Shown here piece after piece: positions 55,282 to 63,859 of a DNA stretch of 64,000 bases (the stretch's first letter is position 1; the number at the start of each line of letters is the position of its first letter). Source of the DNA: Sediminibacterium sp. (GTDB taxonomy: Bacteria; Bacteroidota; Bacteroidia; Chitinophagales; Chitinophagaceae). Location: assembly GCA_017537025.1 (NCBI GenBank), contig JAFWCB010000004.1, forward strand, positions 401,871 through 465,870, in the 5' to 3' direction. The notes under the pieces are model-generated. The model did not search any database, was not told the origin of the DNA, and was given only the letters and a program-made list of their open reading frames with translations. A program made the translations under genes and the position numbers.

Positions 55282-55965
55282 ATGCAATTAATTAAGAAAG
55301 AAGGCATTTTTATTTTTTGGCTGGTATTATTTACGCATTGTGCTTTCATATACTTAGGAAAAGAGGAGTATCGGCAAATAACGAAGCTGCTTATTATGCC
55401 CTCGCTCATATTATTCCTATTTGCCAATGTGAAGAAAAATAAGTACCCAACCAGCAAATTCATCATTTTCACAGGCTTAATATTCGCTTTTCTGGGAGAT
55501 GCTTTACTCCTAAAATCAGGATCACAATGGTTTATAAGTGGAATGATAGCTTTTTTAATTACCCATATCTGTTACACTATTTTCTTTCTCCGTATTGCCA
55601 AAGTAAAATTTACCAATGCTACCGAATTTGCTATTGCGGCAGTAGTAGTATCTGTTATCTCGGTTAAAATATTACAGTTCTTAACTCCTTATTTAGGAGA
55701 TATGAAACTTCCCGTAAAAATATATGTTGCGGCTATCTCTGTGATGGCTGCTACAGCTGCCAATTTATTAGGTAATAAATTATTAAAAATTTTAGCCACC
55801 AGCTTTTTTATCCCCGGTGCTGTTCTATTTATGGTTTCCGATGCTACCCTTGCCGTTAACTATTTTATTTACCACGAACCTTTTTTAGATGTGGTGGTGA
55901 TGATGAGTTATGGATACGCCCAATGCCTTATGGTACAGGGGTTCGCGAGGTATTTGAGGAGTTAG
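55282..55965 (+). CDS. YhhN/TMEM86-family lysoplasmalogenase-like membrane protein
   Basis: The 227-residue protein has about eight membrane helices and the YhhN signatures FAFLGDALLLKSG, MIAFLITHICYTIFF, the PGAVLFMVSDATLAVNYF segment (conserved Asp residues in GDALL and SDATLA) and MMSYGYAQCLMVQG at the end. Family knowledge: TMEM86/YhhN proteins hydrolyse the vinyl ether bond of lysoplasmalogens; activity in bacteria is partly established. It is monocistronic. Intergenic inverted repeats and a terminator follow. Confidence 0.88.
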   Translation: MQLIKKEGIFIFWLVLFTHCAFIYLGKEEYRQITKLLIMPSLILFLFANVKKNKYPTSKFIIFTGLIFAFLGDALLLKSGSQWFISGMIAFLITHICYTIFFLRIAKVKFTNATEFAIAAVVVSVISVKILQFLTPYLGDMKLPVKIYVAAISVMAATAANLLGNKLLKILATSFFIPGAVLFMVSDATLAVNYFIYHEPFLDVVVMMSYGYAQCLMVQGFARYLRS

Positions 55966-55982
55966 GGGATAGTTAAAAGGGA

Positions 55983-56027
55983 ATAGGGAATAGGTTATTG
56001 TGAAAACATCTATTACCTATTCCCTAT
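55983..56027. repeat. Intergenic inverted repeat (AGGGAATAGG words)
   Basis: A perfect 13-bp inverted repeat pairs 55983-55995 (ATAGGGAATAGGT) with 56015-56027 over a 19-base loop. The left arm is built from repeated GGGAATA words. It resembles other word-repeat palindromes at about 60364 in this window. Confidence 0.7.
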
Positions 56028-56040
56028 AACCTGTAACCTA

Positions 56041-56072
56041 AAAAGATCCGAGGCGTAGCCATCGGATCTTTT
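56041..56072. terminator. Bidirectional terminator between yhhN-like gene and groEL
   Basis: AAAAGATCCGA (56041-56051) pairs perfectly with TCGGATCTTTT (56062-56072) over a 10-base loop, with A-run and T-run on either side. It can end both the plus-strand YhhN transcript and the minus-strand groESL transcript. Confidence 0.88.
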
Positions 56073-56086
56073 TTCTATCGTCTGTC

Positions 56087-56128
56087 ACCCTGAGCTGCTT
56101 GCCAAGCCGGCAGGCATGGCCGAAGGGT
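56087..56128. repeat. REP-like palindromic element
   Basis: GTCACCCTGAGC and GCCGAAGGGTCG enclose an inner stem (TGCTTGCC at 56096-56103 with GGCAGGCA at 56109-56116, one G-T pair). The outer ACCCT/AGGGT and this sequence style match the well-known dispersed CACCCTGAGC...CGAAGGGT palindromes found in many bacterial genomes. It sits next to the groESL terminator. Confidence 0.6.
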
Positions 56129-56138
56129 CGTCTATCAT

Positions 56139-58095
<1,957 letters not shown>

Positions 58096-58366
58096 ACGTT
58101 ATTGATTTTTAAATGGTTAAAGTTTCGTTACGGACTTCCATAATTATGCCAGAGCGGGCAATAAGTCATTTTTTCAGCTATTTGGCGATAATTCCTGTGC
58201 AGACATCCACAGCTTGTCAGCATAGTAAACCAAAAACCAGAGTAAATGCCAAAATTTCATTTTACTAAACCCAATGAATCAATTATTCGTATATACCTCG
58301 ATTCCTCCCGGTTACATATAAAAACTTTTTTGTGTGATAACTGGTTTCAGGTGTTTAAAGGTTGAC
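58096..58366. other. Non-coding gap between groES and nusB, possibly holding a small RNA or leader
   Basis: The gap of about 350 bases between the divergent groES and nusB genes shows no convincing gene. It contains the groESL promoter region, including a stretch like TGACTT-N16-TAATTA on the minus strand. On the plus strand it leads into a strong terminator at 58367-58394 for which no plus-strand gene exists upstream. A small RNA or a prematurely ended nusB leader is possible. Confidence 0.4.
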
Positions 58367-58394
58367 ACCCGTTCGTTCTCGAACGGGTTTTTTT
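58367..58394 (+). terminator. Orphan intrinsic terminator upstream of nusB
   Basis: A perfect 9-bp stem, ACCCGTTCG (58367-58375) with CGAACGGGT (58380-58388), has a TTCT loop and is followed by seven T residues. It points in the plus direction, yet the nearest upstream gene, groES, is on the minus strand. It ends 52 bases before the nusB ATG. Confidence 0.92.
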
Positions 58395-58417
58395 ATGATT
58401 CAATAGCCTAAAATGAT

Positions 58418-58425
58418 TAACTTTG
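58418..58425 (+). promoter_or_regulatory. -7 promoter box of nusB (TAACTTTG)
   Basis: TAACTTTG matches TAnnTTTG, 21 bases before the ATG at 58447 and downstream of the orphan terminator. It suggests that nusB has its own promoter after the terminator. Confidence 0.5.
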
Positions 58426-58446
58426 CCCCGCCAAAAAGTTCTTTTA

Positions 58447-59370
58447 ATGATCAGCAGAAGAAATATCCGGGTTAAAGTGATGCAGTTATTGTATATGATT
58501 GAAACAGCCCAGCCGGATTCCCTTTTTAAGCAGCCGGTTCAAACCCTGGAGAAACAGATGGATAAGAGCCGGGAATTATTTGTTTATTTATTGTTTTTTT
58601 TATCTGAAGTTGCCCGATATGCCGAAACGGATGCCCGTAAACGAGCCAATCGGAACCTACCAACGGCTGAAGACCTGAATATCAATATCAAAATTGCGGG
58701 AAATGAATTTGTTTGGAACCTGCTCGAAAACAAAGCCTATCAAAAAGCTATTGAAACCGATAAGCCGGAGAATAAACTGGATGCCGAATTAGTAAAACTG
58801 ATTTATAACACACTTACAGAAACTGCTGAGTATAAAAATTATATCCAAGAACAAAGTAGAGATAAGGCGAAGGAAAAAGAAATTATCAAACTGATTTTCA
58901 CTCAACTAATGCTGCCTAATGAATCTTTTATCACACATATAGAAGAGCATTTTAATAATTGGGATGATGATGGGGAAATGATGGAGCAGTTGATACTCAC
59001 TTATTTGCAAAAACCAAAATCGATACAGATTGGTCAATTAATGACCGATGACAAATGGCATTTTGCGCGTGTATTACTTACCACCGTTTTGGAGAAAAAA
59101 GAGTATTGCTTAGACCTTATTAAACCGAAATTAAAAAACTGGGATGCCGATCGGATTGCCTTATTAGATATGGTTTTGATGCGGATGGGTATATGCGAAT
59201 TATTATATTTCGAAACTATTCCAACCAAGGTAACCATTAATGAATATATAGATTTGGCAAAAGAATATAGTACCGCACAAAGCGGACAATTCATCAACGG
59301 TATACTCGATAATATCCATAAAGAGCTGGCAGCTGCCGGAAAAATCAATAAAATAAATTTCAAAAAATAA
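58447..59370 (+). CDS. nusB: Transcription antitermination factor NusB (long form)
   Basis: From ATG 58447 (MISRRNIRVKVMQLLYMIE) the protein has 307 residues, about twice the E. coli length. The N-terminal RNIRVKVMQLLY and the C-terminal part (WDADRIALLDMVLMRMGICELLYF, then TKVTINEYIDLAKEYSTAQSGQFINGILDNI) form the NusB helical fold. The inserted middle segment (RANRNLPTAEDLNINIK and on) is typical of Bacteroidota members. With NusE it binds boxA and stops premature termination of rRNA operons. It is followed 11 bases on by yajC. Confidence 0.95.
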   Translation: MISRRNIRVKVMQLLYMIETAQPDSLFKQPVQTLEKQMDKSRELFVYLLFFLSEVARYAETDARKRANRNLPTAEDLNINIKIAGNEFVWNLLENKAYQKAIETDKPENKLDAELVKLIYNTLTETAEYKNYIQEQSRDKAKEKEIIKLIFTQLMLPNESFITHIEEHFNNWDDDGEMMEQLILTYLQKPKSIQIGQLMTDDKWHFARVLLTTVLEKKEYCLDLIKPKLKNWDADRIALLDMVLMRMGICELLYFETIPTKVTINEYIDLAKEYSTAQSGQFINGILDNIHKELAAAGKINKINFKK

Positions 59371-59381
59371 AACAAACAAAT

Positions 59382-59717
59382 ATGTTATCAACAGCAATGA
59401 TTCTTTTATCTGCCGATCCTAAACAAGGCGGAACCGTTCAATTATTATTAATGGGTGGTATTATCCTTGTGTTCTGGTTATTCATGATTCGTCCACAAGC
59501 TAAAAAAGCCAAAGAGCAAAAGAAATTTGTAGATAATATGCAGAAAGGAGATAAGGTTGTTACCATCGCCGGTATTCATGGCACCGTTAACAAAGTGAAT
59601 GAAGATAATACCATTCAGTTAGAAGTGAGTCCGGGCAGCTATTTGAAAATTGAGAAATCATCTATTAGCATGGAATGGACAGCTGCCATCAATAAAACAA
59701 CAACAGAAAAAAAATAG
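59382..59717 (+). CDS. yajC: Preprotein translocase auxiliary subunit YajC
   Basis: The 111-residue protein has one N-terminal membrane helix (LLLMGGIILVFWLFMIRPQAKKAK, with the conserved FxxxxRPQxK motif) and a small cytoplasmic beta domain (GDKVVTIAGIHGTVNKVNEDNTIQLEV). It associates with SecDF. It is the second gene of the nusB-yajC unit, which is closed by a strong terminator before coaE. Confidence 0.97.
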   Translation: MLSTAMILLSADPKQGGTVQLLLMGGIILVFWLFMIRPQAKKAKEQKKFVDNMQKGDKVVTIAGIHGTVNKVNEDNTIQLEVSPGSYLKIEKSSISMEWTAAINKTTTEKK

Positions 59718-59742
59718 TTAATACGAAAGTTATAATTTAGTC

Positions 59743-59771
59743 CCGGCGATAAAAGTCGCCGGTTTTTTTTT
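59743..59771 (+). terminator. Terminator abutting the coaE start codon
   Basis: CCGGCGA (59743-59749) pairs with TCGCCGG (59756-59762) over a 6-base loop and is followed by nine T residues ending one base before the coaE ATG at 59772. It ends the nusB-yajC transcript and occupies the place where the coaE ribosome binding region should be. Confidence 0.9.
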
Positions 59772-60350
59772 ATGCGAATAATAGGACTCACAGGCGGTAT
59801 TGGCAGCGGTAAATCAGTAGTTGCAGAAATATTCCGCAAACTGGATATACCCGTACTGGATGCGGATAAGTTGGCCAGAAGCATCATGGAACACGATGAA
59901 ATTGTTCAAAAAGCTGTTATAAAAGCTTTCGGTGAAGAGAGTTATTTAGATGGAGAATTAAATAGGGCTTTTTTAGCCAAAATTGTTTTTAGAGACCCCT
60001 ACCAATTACAGGTATTGAATAGTATTACGCATCCCAGAACCATCGCCGCGGGTTTCGAATGGGCCAAAAAGCAAAATGCTCCGTATGTAGTAAAAGAAGC
60101 GGCATTGTTTTTTGAATCGGGCTCCGCGGAGGGCATCGATAAGATGATTGGCGTTACGGCTCCCAAAGCACTACGCATTCAAAGAGTAATGAAGCGAGAT
60201 AATATAGACAGGGAAGACGTTTTGGAAAGAATGAGCCGACAAATAGACGACAAGATTAAAATGCGATTATGCGATTGGGTTATTGTGAATGATGAGCAAG
60301 AGCCTTTGTTAGAACAGGTGCTGGCGGTTCATGAGAAACTCTTAGGCTAA
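59772..60350 (+). CDS. coaE: Dephospho-CoA kinase
   Basis: The 192-residue protein has the P-loop GGIGSGKS (residues 8-15) directly at the N-terminus, DIPVLDADKLAR-type LDIPVLDADKLARSI, then THPRTIA and KEAALFFESGS, and the adenine region RVMKRDNIDREDVLERMSRQ. It phosphorylates dephospho-CoA, the last step of CoA synthesis. The P-loop position fixes the start at 59772, although the T-tract of a terminator lies immediately before it. Confidence 0.95.
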   Translation: MRIIGLTGGIGSGKSVVAEIFRKLDIPVLDADKLARSIMEHDEIVQKAVIKAFGEESYLDGELNRAFLAKIVFRDPYQLQVLNSITHPRTIAAGFEWAKKQNAPYVVKEAALFFESGSAEGIDKMIGVTAPKALRIQRVMKRDNIDREDVLERMSRQIDDKIKMRLCDWVIVNDEQEPLLEQVLAVHEKLLG

Positions 60351-60363
60351 GTTTGGAATCTTC

Positions 60364-60440
60364 AATCTGGAATCTTCAATCTTCAATCTTCAATCTGGGG
60401 GTTTATCAGATTCCAGATTCCCAGATTCCCAGATTTCAGA
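60364..60440. repeat. Intergenic word-repeat palindrome (CTTCAATCT / CAGATTCC)
   Basis: The stretch holds repeated TCTTCAATCTTCAATC words followed by CAGATTCCCAGATTCC words. A perfect 11-bp inverted repeat pairs AATCTGGAATC (60364-60374) with GATTCCAGATT (60409-60419). It can form a long hairpin after coaE but has no clear T tail, so it is more repeat element than terminator. Confidence 0.75.
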
Positions 60441-60486
60441 TTTTAAAATACAAAACAGTAGGTGTTTTCCAAACGATACTTCTAAT

Positions 60487-60494
60487 TAAATTTG
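60487..60494 (+). promoter_or_regulatory. -7 promoter box of the GAF histidine kinase gene (TAAATTTG)
   Basis: TAAATTTG matches TAnnTTTG and ends 15 bases before the ATG at 60510. Confidence 0.5.
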
Positions 60495-60509
60495 CGTAAC
60501 GTTTAAAAA

Positions 60510-61736
60510 ATGTATAAAGTACCCATACCGTCTAATGAAGACGCTCGTTTAGAAGAATTAAACCGATTGCAAGTTCTTGATTCTGAGCAAGAAGCACAGT
60601 TTAATGAAATAGTTGAATTAGCTTCCAGAATCTGTAAAACGCCTATGTCGCTCATTACCTTGGTAGATGAGAACAGACAATGGGTTAAAGCCCGAGTGGG
60701 ATTAGACCTTATTGAATCTGATAGAAATGATGCTTTTTGTGCCCATACCATATTAGGGGATAGTGTATTTGAAGTGCCTAATGCGCTTGAAGACGAGCGA
60801 TTTGTAAATAATCCTTTTGTAGTAAGCGAAAGCAATATTCGATTTTATGCAGGTATTCCCCTGGTATCGGAGAACGGGTTTAATTTAGGGGCTATTTGTG
60901 TGTTAGATACGGTTCCCAGAAAGCTTACGGAAGATCAAATTTTTGCATTGGATGTGTTATCCCGACAAATCATCAAACTTTTTGATTTGCGCTTGCGCAA
61001 TTTGCAAATTGAAGCTCAGAACTCCATCATGGAGAACCAAAAAAATCATTTACAGGAGTTAAGTGAAATTCAGAATAAGATCATTTCTATTGTAGCACAC
61101 GATGTAAGGAGCCCGGTTGCTTCTTTACGTAATGTTATCAATTTAAAAAAGCAAAATGATATCAGTGCCGACGAGATGAATGAATTCATGGATATGCTCA
61201 GTAAGCAATTAGATGGCACCATGAGTTTATTATCGAATTTGGTAGAATGGGGTGGTATTTTAATAAAAAAATCGGCAGCTAAATGGAATGAGATAGATCT
61301 GTTTACACTGATCGAAAATATTTTTAAGGATCTGGAAATAGCGGCATTGGTAAAGCATAATAGACTGGTGAATGAGGTTGTTAAAGGAACCAAAGTATGG
61401 GCCGATGAAAATATGCTCAAGTTCATCATCCGTAACTTAATGAGTAATGCCATCAAGTTTACTGAAAACGGAGCGGTAAGTATTGCCAGCTCGGGAGAAA
61501 AAACAAGAACCCGTATATTGATCAAAGACACCGGTATTGGTATGAATGAAGAGATACGATCCAATCTTTTCAAAGCCAATAGATCCAGCAGTAGAAAAGG
61601 AACCAAGAAAGAAGAGGGTAGTGGATTAGGTTTAATTCTATCGAAGGAATTTGCAGAGAATTTAGGTTCAGATATACAAGTTGAAAGCGAAGTGGGTAAA
61701 GGGAGTATTTTCTCATTTACCGTGCCTGCTGTTTAA
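60510..61736 (+). CDS. GAF-domain histidine kinase
   Basis: The 408-residue soluble protein has a GAF domain (about 10-165, with MSLITLVDENRQWVKARVGLD, FCAHTIL and YAGIPLVSENGFNLGAICVLD), a HisKA domain with His197 in ISIVAHDVRSPVASLRNVI and a HATPase domain with NLMSNAIKFTENGAVSI and GSGLGLILSKEFAENLGSDIQVES in parts. No transmembrane helix is present, so it senses a cytoplasmic signal. No response regulator is adjacent. Its stop shares the TTAA tetranucleotide with the convergent methyltransferase gene. Confidence 0.93.
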   Translation: MYKVPIPSNEDARLEELNRLQVLDSEQEAQFNEIVELASRICKTPMSLITLVDENRQWVKARVGLDLIESDRNDAFCAHTILGDSVFEVPNALEDERFVNNPFVVSESNIRFYAGIPLVSENGFNLGAICVLDTVPRKLTEDQIFALDVLSRQIIKLFDLRLRNLQIEAQNSIMENQKNHLQELSEIQNKIISIVAHDVRSPVASLRNVINLKKQNDISADEMNEFMDMLSKQLDGTMSLLSNLVEWGGILIKKSAAKWNEIDLFTLIENIFKDLEIAALVKHNRLVNEVVKGTKVWADENMLKFIIRNLMSNAIKFTENGAVSIASSGEKTRTRILIKDTGIGMNEEIRSNLFKANRSSSRKGTKKEEGSGLGLILSKEFAENLGSDIQVESEVGKGSIFSFTVPAV

Positions 61737-62686
61737 GCCTTATCTATTTCAAAGCACCAGCGTTTTAGTTTCCCTTCAAAATCGAATGGGGTAGTGGCTT
61801 TGGTGATATCACGGATTTGCGTGCTAATGATTTTTTCTTTCTCCATCATAAATTTTGTAAAGTTTGTACTGAAAAAAAGTTTACCACCCGGTGTTAGCGC
61901 GTATAATACGTCATTGATGAGTTCGGCATGGTCTCGTTGAATATCGAGGATATCTTTCATTCTTTTACTGTTACTAAAAGTAGGAGGGTCCATCACCACC
62001 AAATCGAAGCTATTGGGTTGAAGGGTTTTGAGATATTGTTTTACATCGGCATGAATGAATTGGTATTTTTTCTTGTCTTTCAGCAGGTTGATGGCAAAAT
62101 TATCTTCTGCCCAACCCAAATAAGTTTTAGATAGATCAACTGAAGTTACCGATGCCGCTTTACCTGCTGCGGCATATACGGAGAAAGAACCGGTGTAACA
62201 GAACAAGTTGAGTACCCTTTTATTTTCAGCCAGTTGTTTTACTTTTTCTCTGGTGAGTCGATGATCGAGGAATAGACCTGTATCCAAATAATCGTGCAGG
62301 TTAATGAGGAATTTGAGATTGTTTTCCAGTACTGTAAAGTACTGTTTTTCTTCTGCCAGTTTTTCGTATTGTTCTTCTTTATGGCTCATGCGTTTCCGCA
62401 TTTTTATAAACATATTTTCGGTGGGCACCCCGGTAATATCGGTGATGATGGTCATACAGCCCTGCATCCATGCATCATGTGTATCATCTTCCATACCGTG
62501 GCGGCGCAGGTATTCGGCAATGTATAGCTTATCTTCATAGAACTCAATACTGAAGGGAAATTCGGGCAGGTCGTGATCGTAGAGGCGATAGCAGCCGATA
62601 CCCATACGCTTAGCGATCTTGTTTTTATGTTTATATACTTTGGCGAGCCTATTCCGAAACATCTCCGCCTTTTGGGTATCGAGCAT
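61733..62686 (-). CDS. Class I SAM-dependent methyltransferase, RlmK-like
   Basis: The 317-residue protein has FLINLHDYLDTGLFLDHRLTREKV, the SAM loop VLNLFCYTGSFSVYAAAGKAASVTSVDLS, the motif LVVMDPPTFSNSKRMKDILDIQRDHAELI in part and a C-terminal strand pair. These match the RlmK half of E. coli RlmL and RlmI-type rRNA methyltransferases. Family knowledge: RlmK makes m7G2069 of 23S rRNA. The N-terminal THUMP/RlmL half is absent. It is convergent with the GAF kinase gene, with a 4-base overlap. Confidence 0.88.
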   Translation of the reverse strand: MLDTQKAEMFRNRLAKVYKHKNKIAKRMGIGCYRLYDHDLPEFPFSIEFYEDKLYIAEYLRRHGMEDDTHDAWMQGCMTIITDITGVPTENMFIKMRKRMSHKEEQYEKLAEEKQYFTVLENNLKFLINLHDYLDTGLFLDHRLTREKVKQLAENKRVLNLFCYTGSFSVYAAAGKAASVTSVDLSKTYLGWAEDNFAINLLKDKKKYQFIHADVKQYLKTLQPNSFDLVVMDPPTFSNSKRMKDILDIQRDHAELINDVLYALTPGGKLFFSTNFTKFMMEKEKIISTQIRDITKATTPFDFEGKLKRWCFEIDKA

Positions 62687-63002
62687 AGTCTAGTTTTTGC
62701 AAAGAAACTATTTCTGCGGTTTGATGCCAAAGTATTCGGAGTAGAGATAAATTAGGATTATTAGTTTTTGATATTATCAATTTATTGCATACATTTATAT
62801 AAATCAATTGCCATGAAAAACCAAAACTACACTACAAAGCCTAGATGCATGCTGCATCGGGAATAAAAGAACTATAAATTATTAACTCACTAATAATACA
62901 AATTGTTTAGCACCTAGATGCACTACTCTAAGGTTGATTAAATGGTTTAGGATACGGGGAGTAGCGTATATTAAGTGTTAGCTGGCATTAAAATGACAAT
63001 CT
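62687..63002. other. Non-coding stretch before the DUF4145 gene
   Basis: About 316 bases of AT-rich sequence without a supported gene; the only ATG-started frame near 62813 encodes 17 residues. Its right end carries the left inverted repeat TGTTAGCTGG (62976-62985). A partial CACTACTC/GAGTAG pairing near 62920-62966 could be part of a folded recombination site. Base composition differs from the coding regions around it. Confidence 0.5.
62976..62985 (+). repeat. Left inverted repeat TGTTAGCTGG flanking the DUF4145 gene
   Basis: TGTTAGCTGG is exactly complementary to CCAGCTAACA at 63681-63690. The GTTAGCT/AGCTAAC pair resembles the GTTRRRY/RYYYAAC core sites of integron attC elements. The left copy is followed by GCATT and the gene; the right copy is followed by AATGCC. 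Confidence 0.6.
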
Positions 63003-63668
63003 ATGGCACAACATATAATTCCTAAATTTGACGAGACAGCATTTAATTGCCCACGTTGCGGTGCGTATGCTAATCAAAGCTGGTATCTCGGGAGTGCTTA
63101 TGATAAAGAGAGAGCAGAAACATATGGACAAACTTTACCGAAAGGTACCATTGATGAATTTGCATTTTCGAATTGCACTCATTGTAATGAAATTTCAGTT
63201 TGGCTTCGAGGAAAAAAAACTTTAATATATCCAAAGATAACTACCAGAGCCTTCGATTTGACAGAGGTTCCAAATCATCTTGCAGATGATTATGAAGAAG
63301 CTTGTTTGGTTTTAGCAGATAGTCCAAAAGCAAGTTCTGCCTTAAGCCGAAGATGTTTGCAATCCATTTTGAGAGAACAAGGTTTTGAGGACAAGAGTCT
63401 CAATAAAGAAATACAAAAAGCAATCGATAGCGGCAAACTACCTTCTCATATTGCTGACAGCTTAGACGCGGTTAGAAGTATTGGAAATCTAGCTGCTCAT
63501 CCAACAAAAGATACAAGTACAGGAGAAATTTTGCCAGTTGAACCTGGCGAAGCAGAATGGAATATTGAAATATTAGAATTCTTGTTTGATTTTTTCTATA
63601 TACAGCCAGCAAAAACAAGGAAAAGAAAAGAAGCCTTAATTGAAAAGTTGAAAGCAGCAGGCAAGTAA
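63003..63668 (+). CDS. DUF4145 protein with an N-terminal zinc ribbon
   Basis: The 221-residue protein begins with a four-cysteine pair of knuckles (NCPRCGAYANQ at about 17 and NCTHCNEIS at about 57), likely binding zinc. The DUF4145 core follows: SPKASSALSRRCLQSILREQG, SLDAVRSIGNLAAHPTKDTSTGEI and VEPGEAEWNIEILEFLFDFFYIQPAKTRKRKEALIEKL. Family knowledge: DUF4145 occurs in restriction enzymes and other defence proteins and is often carried on gene cassettes; its own activity is unknown. It stands alone between perfect 10-bp inverted repeats. It starts 18 bases after the left repeat region. Confidence 0.88.
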   Translation: MAQHIIPKFDETAFNCPRCGAYANQSWYLGSAYDKERAETYGQTLPKGTIDEFAFSNCTHCNEISVWLRGKKTLIYPKITTRAFDLTEVPNHLADDYEEACLVLADSPKASSALSRRCLQSILREQGFEDKSLNKEIQKAIDSGKLPSHIADSLDAVRSIGNLAAHPTKDTSTGEILPVEPGEAEWNIEILEFLFDFFYIQPAKTRKRKEALIEKLKAAGK

Positions 63669-63680
63669 GTAGACTAAACA

Positions 63681-63690
63681 CCAGCTAACA
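63681..63690 (-). repeat. Right inverted repeat CCAGCTAACA flanking the DUF4145 gene
   Basis: CCAGCTAACA is the reverse complement of the left repeat at 62976-62985. It lies 13 bases after the DUF4145 stop and is followed by AATGCCTTTATGCAATAAGGGT, an interrupted small hairpin. A degenerate partner GTTAGTGGCAATG occurs at about 63849-63861. Confidence 0.6.
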
Positions 63691-63859
63691 ATGCCTTTAT
63701 GCAATAAGGGTAACTCGATTTTACAGCATAATTTGTAATTCTATAATAATGTGTTTGATTAACTTCAGAATTCTCGCTAATTTACCTTAACAACTTACGT
63801 GTAAACTAAAACAGTAATGCTATTCCCTTACTGGATAAACGCATGTACGTTAGTGGCAA

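Noticed and set aside
58130-58175. Sigma-54 promoter upstream of groES (minus-strand TGGCATAATTATGG)
   Set aside because: The -24 half TGGCAT is acceptable but the -12 half does not read TTGC at the right spacing.
58096-58200. CIRCE operator for HrcA upstream of groES
   Set aside because: The TTAGCACTC-N9-GAGTGCTAA inverted repeat is absent.
62813-62866. Short ATG-started frame of 17 codons (MKNQNYTTKPRCMLHRE)
   Set aside because: Too short, no ribosome site, no similarity that I can see; treated as chance in a non-coding stretch.
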